Assembly (NCBI GenBank): GCA_029582265.1
Contig: CM055821.1
Span: 41,177,004-41,241,003 of the forward strand
Origin: Zoroaster sp. YZ-2022
Lineage: Eukaryota > Echinodermata > Asteroidea > Forcipulatida > Zoroasteridae
Direction of reading: 5' to 3'
DNA length: 64,000 bases
Below, one piece after another: positions 8,782 to 17,300 of the stretch (its first letter is position 1; every line of letters begins with the position of its first letter). Both the position numbers and the translations under genes were made by a program. Under the pieces are notes generated by a model, which did not search any database, was not told the origin of the DNA, and was given only the letters and a program-made list of their open reading frames with translations.

Positions 8782-10020
8782 ATGGAAGAAGGAGGAAACC
8801 CATATATAGAATTAGACCCAATGTTTGATCAACCCGAAGATGAATATTTGGATGATGAAATGCGTGTCAACAACTTGGGTGATATTCCGATGGAACGAGA
8901 AACTTCTTTTAGCCTATCTCAAGAAAATAGATTACGTAAAGATATAGTCGATGATTTTTATACAAGTATAGGTTATAGAAACGTTATAAAAGACTATACG
9001 AAATTCAAGTATAAACTAAATGAAAGAGGAGTGGGTTTACTTTTTTTAATGAAAGGTAATACAGAAATACGATTAACTAATTTAAAAACGGGTGGATTTT
9101 TAAAATTAGGTTCGATCAAAGGTATCGTTAGAAGTGATTTAACAGCTTTCGGCTCCCAATCTATTTCTAACGTTATAGACACAACAGAAATAGTAATAAA
9201 AGAACGAGGTAGAAAATTACCATCTATACCTCAACAACGCGTAGAAAAATCAATACAAGTTCAAGAAGCTATCGAACGTTCGAGAGATCAAAACACTCAA
9301 ACAGAATTAAACATCCAATGGCGAGAAGTAATAGCGCTTGATAACATTATGGCTACGAGTCGAGGCGAACAATTAAATCTTTTAAGTAAATTAAAAACAC
9401 TAAACCAAAGAATTTATAATATGAAAGAAGTAATTAGCGACGCTGAAGAAAGAGAGATTGATAAAAAATCAATAAAAAAGTATAGTCAAGAATTGCGAGA
9501 ACTAGTGGATGATAAACGAGTAATCGTAGAGCAAATAGATGCGCATGATTATATTCTTCGTAGTCAAATTAATAGAATTAAAGAAACAGCTCAAAAAATG
9601 TTAGAAAGAGATATTACGTTGGGTGATAAAATTAAAACTTTATTTAGAGAACAAGGCGTAACGATCGTCAGTATATTAACAGCTTTTAGTGTGACCATTG
9701 CTTTTATCGTTAAATCGATCGGTAGTATAGTTATACCCAAACCCGCTCCGCCAGAACCAACTCCTGCACCAGAACCCATTCCACCGAGCGGTGGTGTAAA
9801 AGAGTGGATACAAAAAACATTAAAAAATCTAGCGAATGTATTATCTAAACTGGGGGCGAAAGCTTTAGCCGCTTTGCCAGCCATTATCGGTAGTATAGTA
9901 AGTTGGTTATTAAAAACGGCTTCCAACATTGTCGCGTGGACCGCGGAACATTTATTAATAACGCTAACTGGAGTCGGTGTATTAGTTTTAGCCTATACGC
10001 AGAAAACGCTGACGCGATAG
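8782..10020 (+). CDS. Large protein with coiled coil, Pro-rich linker and membrane segments, unrecognised
   Basis: 412 residues from ATG. The N-terminal third is acidic and then globular (about 50-145). Residues 200-280 are highly charged and likely coiled coil. A hydrophobic segment follows (about 293-318), then a proline-rich linker (319-337, PAPPEPTPAPEPIPPSGG), an amphipathic or hydrophobic region (352-380) and a terminal membrane-like helix (385-405). The gene lies between the capsid gene and the 443-residue gene, with which it is convergent across six bases. The layout suggests a virion structural or membrane-penetration component, but no homologous family is recognised. Confidence 0.8.
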   Translation: MEEGGNPYIELDPMFDQPEDEYLDDEMRVNNLGDIPMERETSFSLSQENRLRKDIVDDFYTSIGYRNVIKDYTKFKYKLNERGVGLLFLMKGNTEIRLTNLKTGGFLKLGSIKGIVRSDLTAFGSQSISNVIDTTEIVIKERGRKLPSIPQQRVEKSIQVQEAIERSRDQNTQTELNIQWREVIALDNIMATSRGEQLNLLSKLKTLNQRIYNMKEVISDAEEREIDKKSIKKYSQELRELVDDKRVIVEQIDAHDYILRSQINRIKETAQKMLERDITLGDKIKTLFREQGVTIVSILTAFSVTIAFIVKSIGSIVIPKPAPPEPTPAPEPIPPSGGVKEWIQKTLKNLANVLSKLGAKALAALPAIIGSIVSWLLKTASNIVAWTAEHLLITLTGVGVLVLAYTQKTLTR

Positions 10021-10026
10021 CGTGTT

Positions 10027-11358
10027 TTAAAACAATTCATAAATCATAACGGTTACACCAGCTAAAATCGCAAAACCAAGTATTAAAGAATTTTTTTCTT
10101 CTTGATGACTAGCATCGTTTATCGCATCTTCTAAATAGCGCGGCGTAGCGTCTTGTGCGTGCGCTATTGTAGAATCTTCTTCTACATGTTTTGTAATTGA
10201 TTCGCTGTCGTTAAGCAAAGGTAAAATAGGAGGAACAACGGGCGTTGAATTTGTATCTAAATTTGAACCTAAAGATAAACCGCTCGTCGCGATTAATAGA
10301 TTATTGTTGTATCCCGCATAATTACCTATTCGTAAATTCATATCGCTAGGCATCATGTATAAATTTTCTCCTAGACAAAAGTTTAAACGACTGCGAGCGT
10401 ATTGTAAAACATCTTGATATCGTTGAATGCTAGTTTGTAAATCGACCGGAGAGTCAATCTCTGCATTTACTATATTTATAAATTCGCGTTGCGCGTCTAA
10501 ACCCGTACCACCCGCTAAAAATGAGCTTTTTGCTTGCGCTTGAGCCCCTAAAATCGCGTAAACGTACGTTCTTAACGAGTCGTTTATTCGTTGCGTACCA
10601 ACATCCGTAAAACCACTAGACTCGCTGATTATAAATTTTAACCAAGCGAGCTCCGTTGAAGATTGTGAAATGAATGCGATCGTATAGGTCGAAGGATGGT
10701 CTCCAAAACTCATTTTAGTCGCGGTTTTGTAATAATCGTAATCGGTCACCTCGGTAGAAATAACGTTCAAACTACTTTTATCGTAGTTGTTATTGGGTAC
10801 CGCTTTGTAACCAGAGTCGTAATAATAAGCAGTTCCTAATCCGTTTGAATTTAAATCGACTCGTTGTTTCCAATTGTTGTTTTGAGAAAGGTGAAATTCT
10901 TTACATATTTTTTTGTACGCGCTCACGTCTATATTATTGGCAAACGCATTATAGAAATTTTGGAAAGATGCGGGACAGCTCATTTCTTTGAGCAATCGTC
11001 TAATTTGATAATAGACGTGAAATCTAAAAAAACTACGAATCATTGGGTTTAAATGGTTTAAATGTTGATAACTTACGCCGCATCTCGTCGTGGCGCAGTA
11101 CGTCACAAAATTTATTTGATTTTGATAAAATTTGAGTGGGTTAGAATACCAATCGTCTACAACGTCGTCGCTTTTAACGCGAGGCAGCTTGTAGTCGTTG
11201 AAAACATTATTAAAACGAACGTTAAAAAACTCGTTCTTGTTTACGTAAATGTTTATACTCGTTAAATCGCCATCGTTAAAATCGAGAGGCGCTTTAAAAT
11301 TTCCAGATTGCTCGTACGAATACGTAAAATTACTCTCGAATGCTAATGGAAACGTCAT
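10027..11358 (-). CDS. 443-residue Polinton protein, likely virion component
   Basis: The start codon ATG is immediately preceded by TAATAA. The first 250 residues look globular, with many aromatic residues and two cysteine positions in VTYCATTRCGVSYQHLN (about 105-121). A Ser/Asn/Pro-rich region (about 365-410) follows, and the protein ends in a hydrophobic tail anchor (about 424-443, SLILGFAILAGVTVMIYELF). I believe similar proteins occur in other invertebrate Polintons but cannot name a function. Position among the capsid genes suggests a late structural protein. The frame is intact. Confidence 0.8.
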   Translation of the reverse strand: MTFPLAFESNFTYSYEQSGNFKAPLDFNDGDLTSINIYVNKNEFFNVRFNNVFNDYKLPRVKSDDVVDDWYSNPLKFYQNQINFVTYCATTRCGVSYQHLNHLNPMIRSFFRFHVYYQIRRLLKEMSCPASFQNFYNAFANNIDVSAYKKICKEFHLSQNNNWKQRVDLNSNGLGTAYYYDSGYKAVPNNNYDKSSLNVISTEVTDYDYYKTATKMSFGDHPSTYTIAFISQSSTELAWLKFIISESSGFTDVGTQRINDSLRTYVYAILGAQAQAKSSFLAGGTGLDAQREFINIVNAEIDSPVDLQTSIQRYQDVLQYARSRLNFCLGENLYMMPSDMNLRIGNYAGYNNNLLIATSGLSLGSNLDTNSTPVVPPILPLLNDSESITKHVEEDSTIAHAQDATPRYLEDAINDASHQEEKNSLILGFAILAGVTVMIYELF

Positions 11359-11397
11359 TTATTATTAGAAAAGTTATATATAATGTTTAATAATAAA

Positions 11398-12075
11398 ATG
11401 TATCATACGTTTGAAATCGAAATTGGTAAAGAAGGTGGATCGATTTCTTTAGAAAACGTTATCGATAATCGGCGAGGCAATCTCTCGATTATATTACACA
11501 GCGTAAACATTTGGGTGGGATATTACAACATACGTAAAAAAGAAAGAATACTAATTCGTACGGTTGGTGAATCGGAAGGTGAAGTAAAATTTATCGAAGC
11601 GGGCCTTTACAACATTGTCGAAATTATCGAGATTATAACGAAAAATGAGCCTTGGATAACGTATAGAATCGATAAATCCAAGGGTGAATACACGTTAATA
11701 TTAGCTCAAGCGAACAAGAGCGTTAAATTTACATCTGGGTTAGCTAATTTATTGGGGTTGCATAGCGAATCTCTAACCGCGGGGGAATACGCCAACAAAA
11801 TTGACGTACAACTTTTTAAATTTTTTTACATTCATTGCGATCAAATTTCTACGACCGATAATTATTTCAACGGAAAAGCCTGCACAATTTTAAACTCGCT
11901 GCCTTTGCGAGACGCGTCGTTTGGTGAAAGCATGTTCATGCAATATACAAATCCATTAGCAAAAAAATTACGACTCGGAACTTTTAACGAGTTGAGTTTT
12001 CGAGTTAGAGATAGCAAAAGTAGAGATATACATAATCACGGTTTCCCCATTATTTTAAATGTAGAAATAATATAA
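11398..12075 (+). CDS. Probable minor capsid (penton-like single jelly-roll) protein
   Basis: About 225 residues from the ATG at 11398, which directly follows TAATAAA. An alternative in-frame ATG at 11383 adds five residues. The sequence is beta-rich. The second half contains FKFFYIHCDQIST, then a segment ending LRLGTFNELSFRVRD and HGFPIILNVEII. This resembles the C-terminal half of Polinton/adintovirus penton proteins as I know them. Its place among capsid genes and its size fit a vertex protein pairing with the double-jelly-roll capsid. A structure prediction showing one jelly roll would settle it. Confidence 0.6.
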   Translation: MYHTFEIEIGKEGGSISLENVIDNRRGNLSIILHSVNIWVGYYNIRKKERILIRTVGESEGEVKFIEAGLYNIVEIIEIITKNEPWITYRIDKSKGEYTLILAQANKSVKFTSGLANLLGLHSESLTAGEYANKIDVQLFKFFYIHCDQISTTDNYFNGKACTILNSLPLRDASFGESMFMQYTNPLAKKLRLGTFNELSFRVRDSKSRDIHNHGFPIILNVEII

Positions 12076-12077
12076 AT

Positions 12078-12482
12078 ATGGCGAGTATTTACGGACCGAG
12101 TCGCGCTGACGCGAAGCGTACAACGAATATTAGAACGATCGCTAGCGATGAATCGAAAGACGAAATTTACGAACATCACGGATATCTAAACAGAGATGAA
12201 ATTTTACAGCGATTAGTTTTAATCGAAAAAGTCGACGTCGTACTAGGATGGCACGATACGTTTAAACAACCCTTTTTCTTGTTTACAACCGCGCCTACGT
12301 ACTGTAGCATTTTTACGCAGTTTATTAAAACCGATAGTTTCGTCACACATTCAACGACGCGCGATTACGCTCCCAACATTTATTATATTCCTTCTCCGCA
12401 ACGAGATGAAAAATTTCATTTTCTAGAAAATGAAATTCAACATTTAAAATACGAAATGTGTTTTAAAAATACGAAACGTTAG
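12078..12482 (+). CDS. Small Polinton protein, paralogue A (MASIYGPSR start)
   Basis: 134 residues from an ATG two bases after the minor capsid stop. It begins MASIYGPSR, identical to the start of the next gene, and the two share leader bases (ATAAATATGGCGAG). Both also share a looser segment (GYLNRDEILQR here, GHIGSDQILQM there), so they are probably tandem duplicates that diverged. No domain is recognised. The acidic and histidine-rich character suggests a soluble protein. Confidence 0.7.
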   Translation: MASIYGPSRADAKRTTNIRTIASDESKDEIYEHHGYLNRDEILQRLVLIEKVDVVLGWHDTFKQPFFLFTTAPTYCSIFTQFIKTDSFVTHSTTRDYAPNIYYIPSPQRDEKFHFLENEIQHLKYEMCFKNTKR

Positions 12483-12588
12483 AAAAGTTTTTGTTGAGGC
12501 TAGTTTTTTCGGTTCGCTAAATTCAAAAATCTGTTTCAATATAAAAATAGCAAGTTTACCGTCGAATTAAATAATTTATAATATAAAT

Positions 12589-13083
12589 ATGGCGAGCATT
12601 TACGGACCGAGTCGTAACTCTAGCGTAAAGAGCGATAAAACAAGTATCGGTATCGTTAAAAACTATGAAAAAACTGGTCATATCGGTAGTGACCAAATTT
12701 TACAAATGAAATTATTGTATAAATTAGACGACACATTTCTCATACAGTGGTCTAACGAAAGAAACATCTTTTTTCCAAAGTTTGCCGTCTTTAAAGCGAT
12801 AACAAACTCTATAGTTTATTATAAAATTGTACATGGTGAAAGAGTTTATCATAATATTTTAAAACGTACGCTACGACCGGTGAATGAAAAAGATTTTTTT
12901 GTGGATGAAATAGGCGATCGTATTTTACATTTCAACCCCGGTGAAGGAGTAAAGCTTTTAGAAAGTAAAATTTTCTTCAAAACAAAAAATAAAAAAGAAG
13001 TTTTTGTAGAGACGACTTTTTTTGGCTCAACCGAAACAGGAATCTGTTACGATGTTAAAATAAAAATTTGGTCGCAAAATTAA
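12589..13083 (+). CDS. Small Polinton protein, paralogue B (MASIYGPSR start)
   Basis: 164 residues. The first nine residues and the leader match the preceding gene. After a divergent linker, the region around GHIGSDQILQMKLLYKLDD aligns with it before similarity fades. The C-terminal half has alternating hydrophobic and charged residues typical of beta strands (EVFVETTFFGSTETGICYDV), so a small sandwich fold is possible. It follows paralogue A by 106 bases. Function unknown. Confidence 0.7.
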   Translation: MASIYGPSRNSSVKSDKTSIGIVKNYEKTGHIGSDQILQMKLLYKLDDTFLIQWSNERNIFFPKFAVFKAITNSIVYYKIVHGERVYHNILKRTLRPVNEKDFFVDEIGDRILHFNPGEGVKLLESKIFFKTKNKKEVFVETTFFGSTETGICYDVKIKIWSQN

Positions 13084-13112
13084 TTTTTTAAATCTTGTTC
13101 TATTAATAAAAG

Positions 13113-13745
13113 ATGAGCGCGCCTATAGAATCAACTAATGTACTTTATCCAAATTTACCACCTTTACCACCTTTACCGCCTTTGACGAATGACGCTAAAT
13201 CATTTCGATTGCAAAAAATCGACGATATTCAAAAAGAATTACGAATTGAAATAAACGAACGCGAAGCTGTATATAAAAAATATAATAAAATCATAAACGC
13301 TTGTAGCGTCGCAGAAACTATCGCAGAATTGGGTTGTATGGGAGCGGGAGCCATCGGAATAGCCAGTATCGCTACCGTCGTATCGTCGCCCGTAGGATTC
13401 GCTTTAGAAGGTTTAGCTTTGGGGTTGGGTGGCGCAGCTTTCGCTATTAGATACGCGAAAAATAAATGTTATAAAAAAGCTAAAAAACACGATGAAATAC
13501 GAATTTTAGCGTTGAGTAAACTCAACACGATCGAAAACCACGTTAGTAAAGCTTTAGAAGACGGTTACATCAACCAAGAAGAATTTGTGCTCGTGCGTGA
13601 AGAGCGAGAAAAATATTATAAAATGAAAGAAAAAATCCGTTTCACCGTCGCAAAGAGTGAACCAGAGGTTAAAAAGCAAGTAAACTCTGATGTTGTAAAT
13701 GCAGAAAAAAAAATTCTTATAGAAAAACTTTTGAGTTTAAAGTAG
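13113..13745 (+). CDS. Proline-rich/glycine-rich membrane-active-type protein
   Basis: 210 residues; ATG preceded by TAATAAAAG. A proline run (LPPLPPLPPL, about 15-24) is followed by a charged helical region. Next comes a long glycine- and alanine-rich hydrophobic segment (about 70-111, including GAGAIGIASIATVV), then a charged helical C-terminus (115-205). I recall proteins of this layout as common in animal Polintons. The hydrophobic segment suggests membrane insertion or disruption, which is inference. It ends the rightward gene block and converges on the small zinc-binding gene. Confidence 0.72.
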   Translation: MSAPIESTNVLYPNLPPLPPLPPLTNDAKSFRLQKIDDIQKELRIEINEREAVYKKYNKIINACSVAETIAELGCMGAGAIGIASIATVVSSPVGFALEGLALGLGGAAFAIRYAKNKCYKKAKKHDEIRILALSKLNTIENHVSKALEDGYINQEEFVLVREEREKYYKMKEKIRFTVAKSEPEVKKQVNSDVVNAEKKILIEKLLSLK

Positions 13746-13788
13746 CTTTGACGATAAATAAAAACTATTATACTTCGTGTCAGCAAAA

Positions 13789-13815
13789 ACACGCTTCGCG
13801 AGTAGCGGAGCGTGT
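13789..13815. terminator. Hairpin between convergent genes
   Basis: An 11-base arm (ACACGCTTCGC) faces GCGGAGCGTGT across a five-base loop, with a single non-Watson-Crick position. It lies in the 114-base gap between the convergent genes ending at 13745 and 13860. Some large DNA viruses use hairpins as 3'-end signals, so a similar role is plausible. There is no expression evidence. Confidence 0.45.
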
Positions 13816-13859
13816 AAAAACGTTCGATAGACCTCCCCCGTACGCTCCAGCGACGTAAT

Positions 13860-14129
13860 TTATCTTTCCAACAATTCTTTCATCACTCTATTGTAACAAC
13901 GTTTAGTTTTTCGTATCGAAGCATTTAATATCTTTGTGCATTTCGTACACGAGCCCGCCTTTGCTTTTGTGCCATTTTTACATCTATAACAAGCAAGTGG
14001 AATACTTTTTCCTAGCCGAATACGCCATCGATGCATCGGGCAATAGACATCATCGCGAATACTCATTCTACAACACTTGCAGTTTTTACCAACTAAAAGC
14101 CATTCACACAAAATCATCGTTCTCTCCAT
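13860..14129 (-). CDS. Small cysteine-rich, probable zinc-binding protein
   Basis: 89 basic residues from an ATG preceded by TAATAAAG. Ten cysteines include two CxxC pairs (48-51 and 62-65) spaced as in a zinc ribbon. There is also an N-terminal CKCC cluster with further C and H near residues 30-33. It may bind nucleic acid or act as a small regulator; this is inferred from composition only. Its upstream region shares a 30-base box with the next gene to the right. Confidence 0.65.
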   Translation of the reverse strand: MERTMILCEWLLVGKNCKCCRMSIRDDVYCPMHRWRIRLGKSIPLACYRCKNGTKAKAGSCTKCTKILNASIRKTKRCYNRVMKELLER

Positions 14130-14158
14130 CTTTATTATTAAACAATATAATATATATT

Positions 14159-14190
14159 CATTATGTCACTTTTTAAGTCTCTTTTTTAAA
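14159..14190 (-). promoter_or_regulatory. Shared upstream box, copy 1
   Basis: Read on the minus strand, the box contains AAAAAAGAGACTTAAAAAGT followed by GACATAATG. It begins 30 bases upstream of the ATG at 14129. A near-identical box precedes the ATG at 14422 at almost the same distance, which suggests a promoter for both small genes. Confidence 0.55.
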
Positions 14191-14206
14191 AACCCTCACA
14201 GATTAC

Positions 14207-14422
14207 TCACCAAATCTCTGTAATGACCGTGCGAATACGAGTTACGTCTCCGTTTGCTAAAATGTGTCTGTATGGTAATAATTCTTTTTCAACTATTCTC
14301 CAAACGTAGTGATATTTATCGTCTTTTTTAATCAATAGTAATTTTACGTTACTACTACATATTGATCGATTAAATATTTTCAATTGTTTCAATGCGTATT
14401 TGAGTTGTTTCTTTGTATACAT
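14207..14422 (-). CDS. Small basic protein at right end of Polinton
   Basis: 71 residues, ATG start directly preceded by TATAATAAAG. It is rich in lysine and aromatic residues, with no recognised domain. It is the last ORF before the presumed right terminus. The upstream box shared with the neighbouring gene, at equal distance from the ATG, supports a real gene despite the short length. Confidence 0.55.
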   Translation of the reverse strand: MYTKKQLKYALKQLKIFNRSICSSNVKLLLIKKDDKYHYVWRIVEKELLPYRHILANGDVTRIRTVITEIW

Positions 14423-14452
14423 CTTTATTATACAACTAGATAATAGTTATTT

Positions 14453-14483
14453 CATTATCTCACTTTTTAAAGTCTCTTTTTTG
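14453..14483 (-). promoter_or_regulatory. Shared upstream box, copy 2
   Basis: Almost the same sequence as the box at 14159-14190, with one extra A and one substitution. It begins 31 bases upstream of the ATG at 14422. Conserved spacing favours promoter function over chance duplication. Confidence 0.55.
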
Positions 14484-14720
14484 TTTAAGTATTTTTATCT
14501 CATCGTTACGTCATTCAAATCATCGTGATGACGATGATGACGTCATATCTTTTTTTTAAACTACGCTAAATCCTCATCGATTTTTTAATGAGGCTAACTC
14601 ATTTTAAAAATCATTATCGTAAAACCAGCAGCTATCCGCGTGATGTCATCAATACTTTCATGACGTCAGAACCCATTTTTTGAAAATGATTTTTTTTTGT
14701 AAAAATCCCAAATCCCTCAT
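14484..14720. other. Presumed right-terminal region of the Polinton
   Basis: No ORF. The stretch has recurrent ATCGTGATGACG/TGACGTCA words and T-runs and grades into unrelated DNA near 14.7 kb. It is where a terminal inverted repeat would be expected. The partner end is outside the window, so the exact border is unknown. Confidence 0.4.
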
Positions 14721-15280
14721 CTGACATACTACTAGTGTGGTTCATGACATACCAAATTCTCAAATACTTGTTGAAGCTGACTACATTGTGTTATTAGGCT
14801 GTCATGACTGTCCTATCATTATAAGAAACCTGCAATAACTTGAATTAACGGTGGTTTGATTCATGTGTGTACAAAGATGTGTGTATTAGTAAGCATATCA
14901 TGTAGTTTGCCTACCACCAGTCGGCCAAGTAGTATGATTGTGACATACAAAGATCTATTCAGTAATTGCATAGATAAAAATAAGATAGCTGTATAGTATA
15001 GTATGATATGTCAGATATTTGGGGCTAGCTAGATTTTCGTGCCAAAATGGATTTTGTCAATTAGGGTGTGCTGAATTCAGAAAAGTTTGGTACCATTTTT
15101 TTTAAAGAGCATCTTCAGCCGCCATTTTGGATTTCAAAATGGCCGTCATTTTTCGTATATTTTGGGAAAATACCTTAACTTATCGACTACTGAGAACTGT
15201 TTTATTGTTGAAATTGCTACATTTTTATGAAATGGAACTTTCATAAAATCATTCTTAATTGCTTGTGTTTTATATATATG
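14721..15280. other. Non-coding host DNA
   Basis: No gene or clear repeat border is visible. A short segment near 15110-15160 (CCATTTTGGATTTC and similar words) resembles sequence common in dispersed repeats. Confidence 0.5.
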
Positions 15281-15335
15281 TATGCCACCCCAAGCACTGC
15301 AAAGAGGCCATTGCCTACAGTCAAGCCCCTCCGTA

Positions 15336-16457
15336 CACTCTTAAAACAGATTGGTTAAAATAACCAATATAATGTTTAATTTTAACCATTGTTGTTGGTA
15401 GATATGTGTCCAACCAAGATCTTGGTCAAATTAACCAATCTAAATTTGTTTACCTTTTTAACCAATAATTTTGGGTTGAATTCTAACCAATATAGAGTTG
15501 GTCATTTTAACCAATATTATGGTTGTGACCAAGATCACAACCAATATTTATAGTTTGAAATATAACCAATTTACTTTGCACTCATACAACTGTTGTACCC
15601 TTTGCACAACTGTAATATGCTTAATTGCATTAATGTTATTAACATGTAATGGCATCAATGATTAAATACATATACAATATACATACAACCTTGTCCATAC
15701 AACTGTAATATGCTTAATTGCATTAATGTTATTAACATGTAATGGCATCAATGATAATACATATACAATATACATACAACCTTGTCCATACAACTGTAAT
15801 ATGCTTAATTGCATTAATGTTATTCACATGTAATGGCATCAATGATTAAATACATATACAATATACATACAACCGTGTCCATACAACTGTAATATGCTTA
15901 ATTGCATTAATGTTATTCACATGTAATGGCATCAATGATTAAATACATATACAATATACATACAACCTTGTCCATTGATGTACTGTCACCCGTAGCTTAA
16001 CTCCTGTATTCTTTATGACACACTGTATGATACACATTATGTGCCATATATATAGTTCAAGTTCAATCATCTTTTCAGTCACAGTTACTGATTTTTTTCC
16101 ATTTTGTTTCATTTTTGTGTTCAAAAGAAAATGTTGTGTTTACATTTTTAACAATCTTCACAAATTCTTCGATAATTTATACAAGAAAAAACACAATTTA
16201 CATTAAATGTTAAATTCAAAAAAAATTGTCACTATATTTTCAAAGAAATTGTACAAGTTCTAGCCCCGCCTACTTGTTTGCATATTTATAAAACAACCAA
16301 GATATTGGTTAAAATTACAAACATTCTGTGACCAAGGTAATTGGTTGCCAAATAATCATTGTATTTGTCACTTGTTGACTAGTCTCTTGGTTAAAATAAT
16401 AAAAATAGTGTTAACCATTTAAATTGGTAGTTTTTTAACCAATCCGTTTTTAGAGTG
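15336..16457. mobile_element. 1.1-kb non-autonomous TIR element in Penelope-like ORF, TA target
   Basis: The ends are inverted repeats: CACTCTTAAAACAGATTGG at the left, and CCAATCCGTTTTTAGAGTG at the right. TA flanks both sides (15334-15335 and 16458-16459). Removing the element and one TA restores the interrupted Penelope-like frame apart from a nearby one-base insertion, so the borders are exact. A TA duplication points to Tc1/mariner-type mobilisation. The interior has no transposase and contains words such as AACCAAT plus a 92-base tandem repeat. Confidence 0.88.
15600..15980. repeat. Tandem repeat of about 92 bases, four copies
   Basis: Four near-identical copies begin around CAACTGTAATATGCTTAATT at roughly 15606, 15700, 15790 and 15885. 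They lie inside the TIR element at 15336-16457. Confidence 0.9.
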
Positions 16458-17300
16458 TATAAGACGTATCTGTTCCACTGATACCTTATACAGGAAACGG
16501 TCGTCTGACCTGAGGCAACACCTTGTATCCCAGGGTCACAGCAAACGCAGGGTCCAACTAGCTATCAACAGGGCCCTCTGTATCCCCGTAGCACCCTCTT
16601 GGCTACCCGGGGTAACAAGAAAACCCTTCCCAACAGAGTTCCCCTGGTCACTACTTATCACCCCAGATTACCCAGACTTTCATCTATCGTAAATGATAAC
16701 ATGACTATTTTACACTCCTCCGATAGGTTACGCTCAGCCATCCCCGAGCCCCCTTTGATTGCTTTCCGTCGCCCCCGTAACCTCGGTGATATATTGGTTC
16801 GGGCTAGGCTCCCTAGCACCAACAGTGACCTTAACGTCACTGATCATGAATCACCACAGGGTTGCTCCAATTGTATCCGCTCGAGATGCAAAACCTGTTT
16901 GTATCTCAAATCTGCTCAGAAGGTGAAAAGCCACAGTACTGGTCTCACATACACAATCAGAACTAAATCTCAGTGTGACACACCCAATGTTATATATGTA
17001 ATCTCATGTAAAAGATGTGGTATACAATATGTAAGGGAGACAAAGACCAAATTGTGTCTCCGCTTTGCCAACCATGTTTCCTCTGTGAAAACTTACAAAA
17101 ACCTACCCTGTGGCAATCCATTTTAACAACCCTAATCATAGCATTAATGATGTTGAACTCATTGTAATTGAAGCCTGCACAAGCAATTATACACATCGCA
17201 AACTTAGAGAGTCACACTGGATACATCAACTAAAAACACTTCAACCATTCGGCCTCAACATTAACACAGGTATCAAAATAATAACCCAGCTATTTTTACC

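Larger units (their letters stand above)
1..14720. mobile_element. Polinton/Maverick (adintovirus-like) element, left end outside window
   Basis: The region is packed with intact ORFs on both strands: family B polymerase, retroviral-type integrase, packaging ATPase, double-jelly-roll capsid, likely minor capsid and small membrane proteins. That gene set defines Polintons. Intergenic gaps are short and AT-rich, unlike the gene-poor DNA after about 14.7 kb. The polymerase frame is open to base 1, so the left end is missing. The right boundary is estimated: the last gene starts at 14422, an AT-rich stretch follows, and ordinary-looking DNA begins near 14.7 kb. The terminal inverted repeats and target duplication cannot be tested because only one end is present. 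No broken frame was found among the recognised genes, so the copy may be recent. Confidence 0.93.
15281..17300 (+). pseudogene. Penelope-like retroelement fragment (end of RT and GIY-YIG region), interrupted
   Basis: Two pieces, about 15281-15335 and 16458-17300, belong to one degraded Penelope-like ORF. The first encodes HPKHCKEAIAYSQA, a conserved stretch after the reverse transcriptase core. The second continues with RIRRICSTD, passes the RVPLVTTYHP motif, and ends in the GIY-YIG endonuclease region (NVIYVISCKRCGIQY, then HRKLRESHWIHQLKTLQPFG). A frameshift near 17105 splits the GIY-YIG domain, and VGET is changed to VRET at a normally conserved glycine. A one-base insertion precedes the interrupting element. 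The 5' part of the retroelement is missing, so the copy is dead. Confidence 0.85.
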
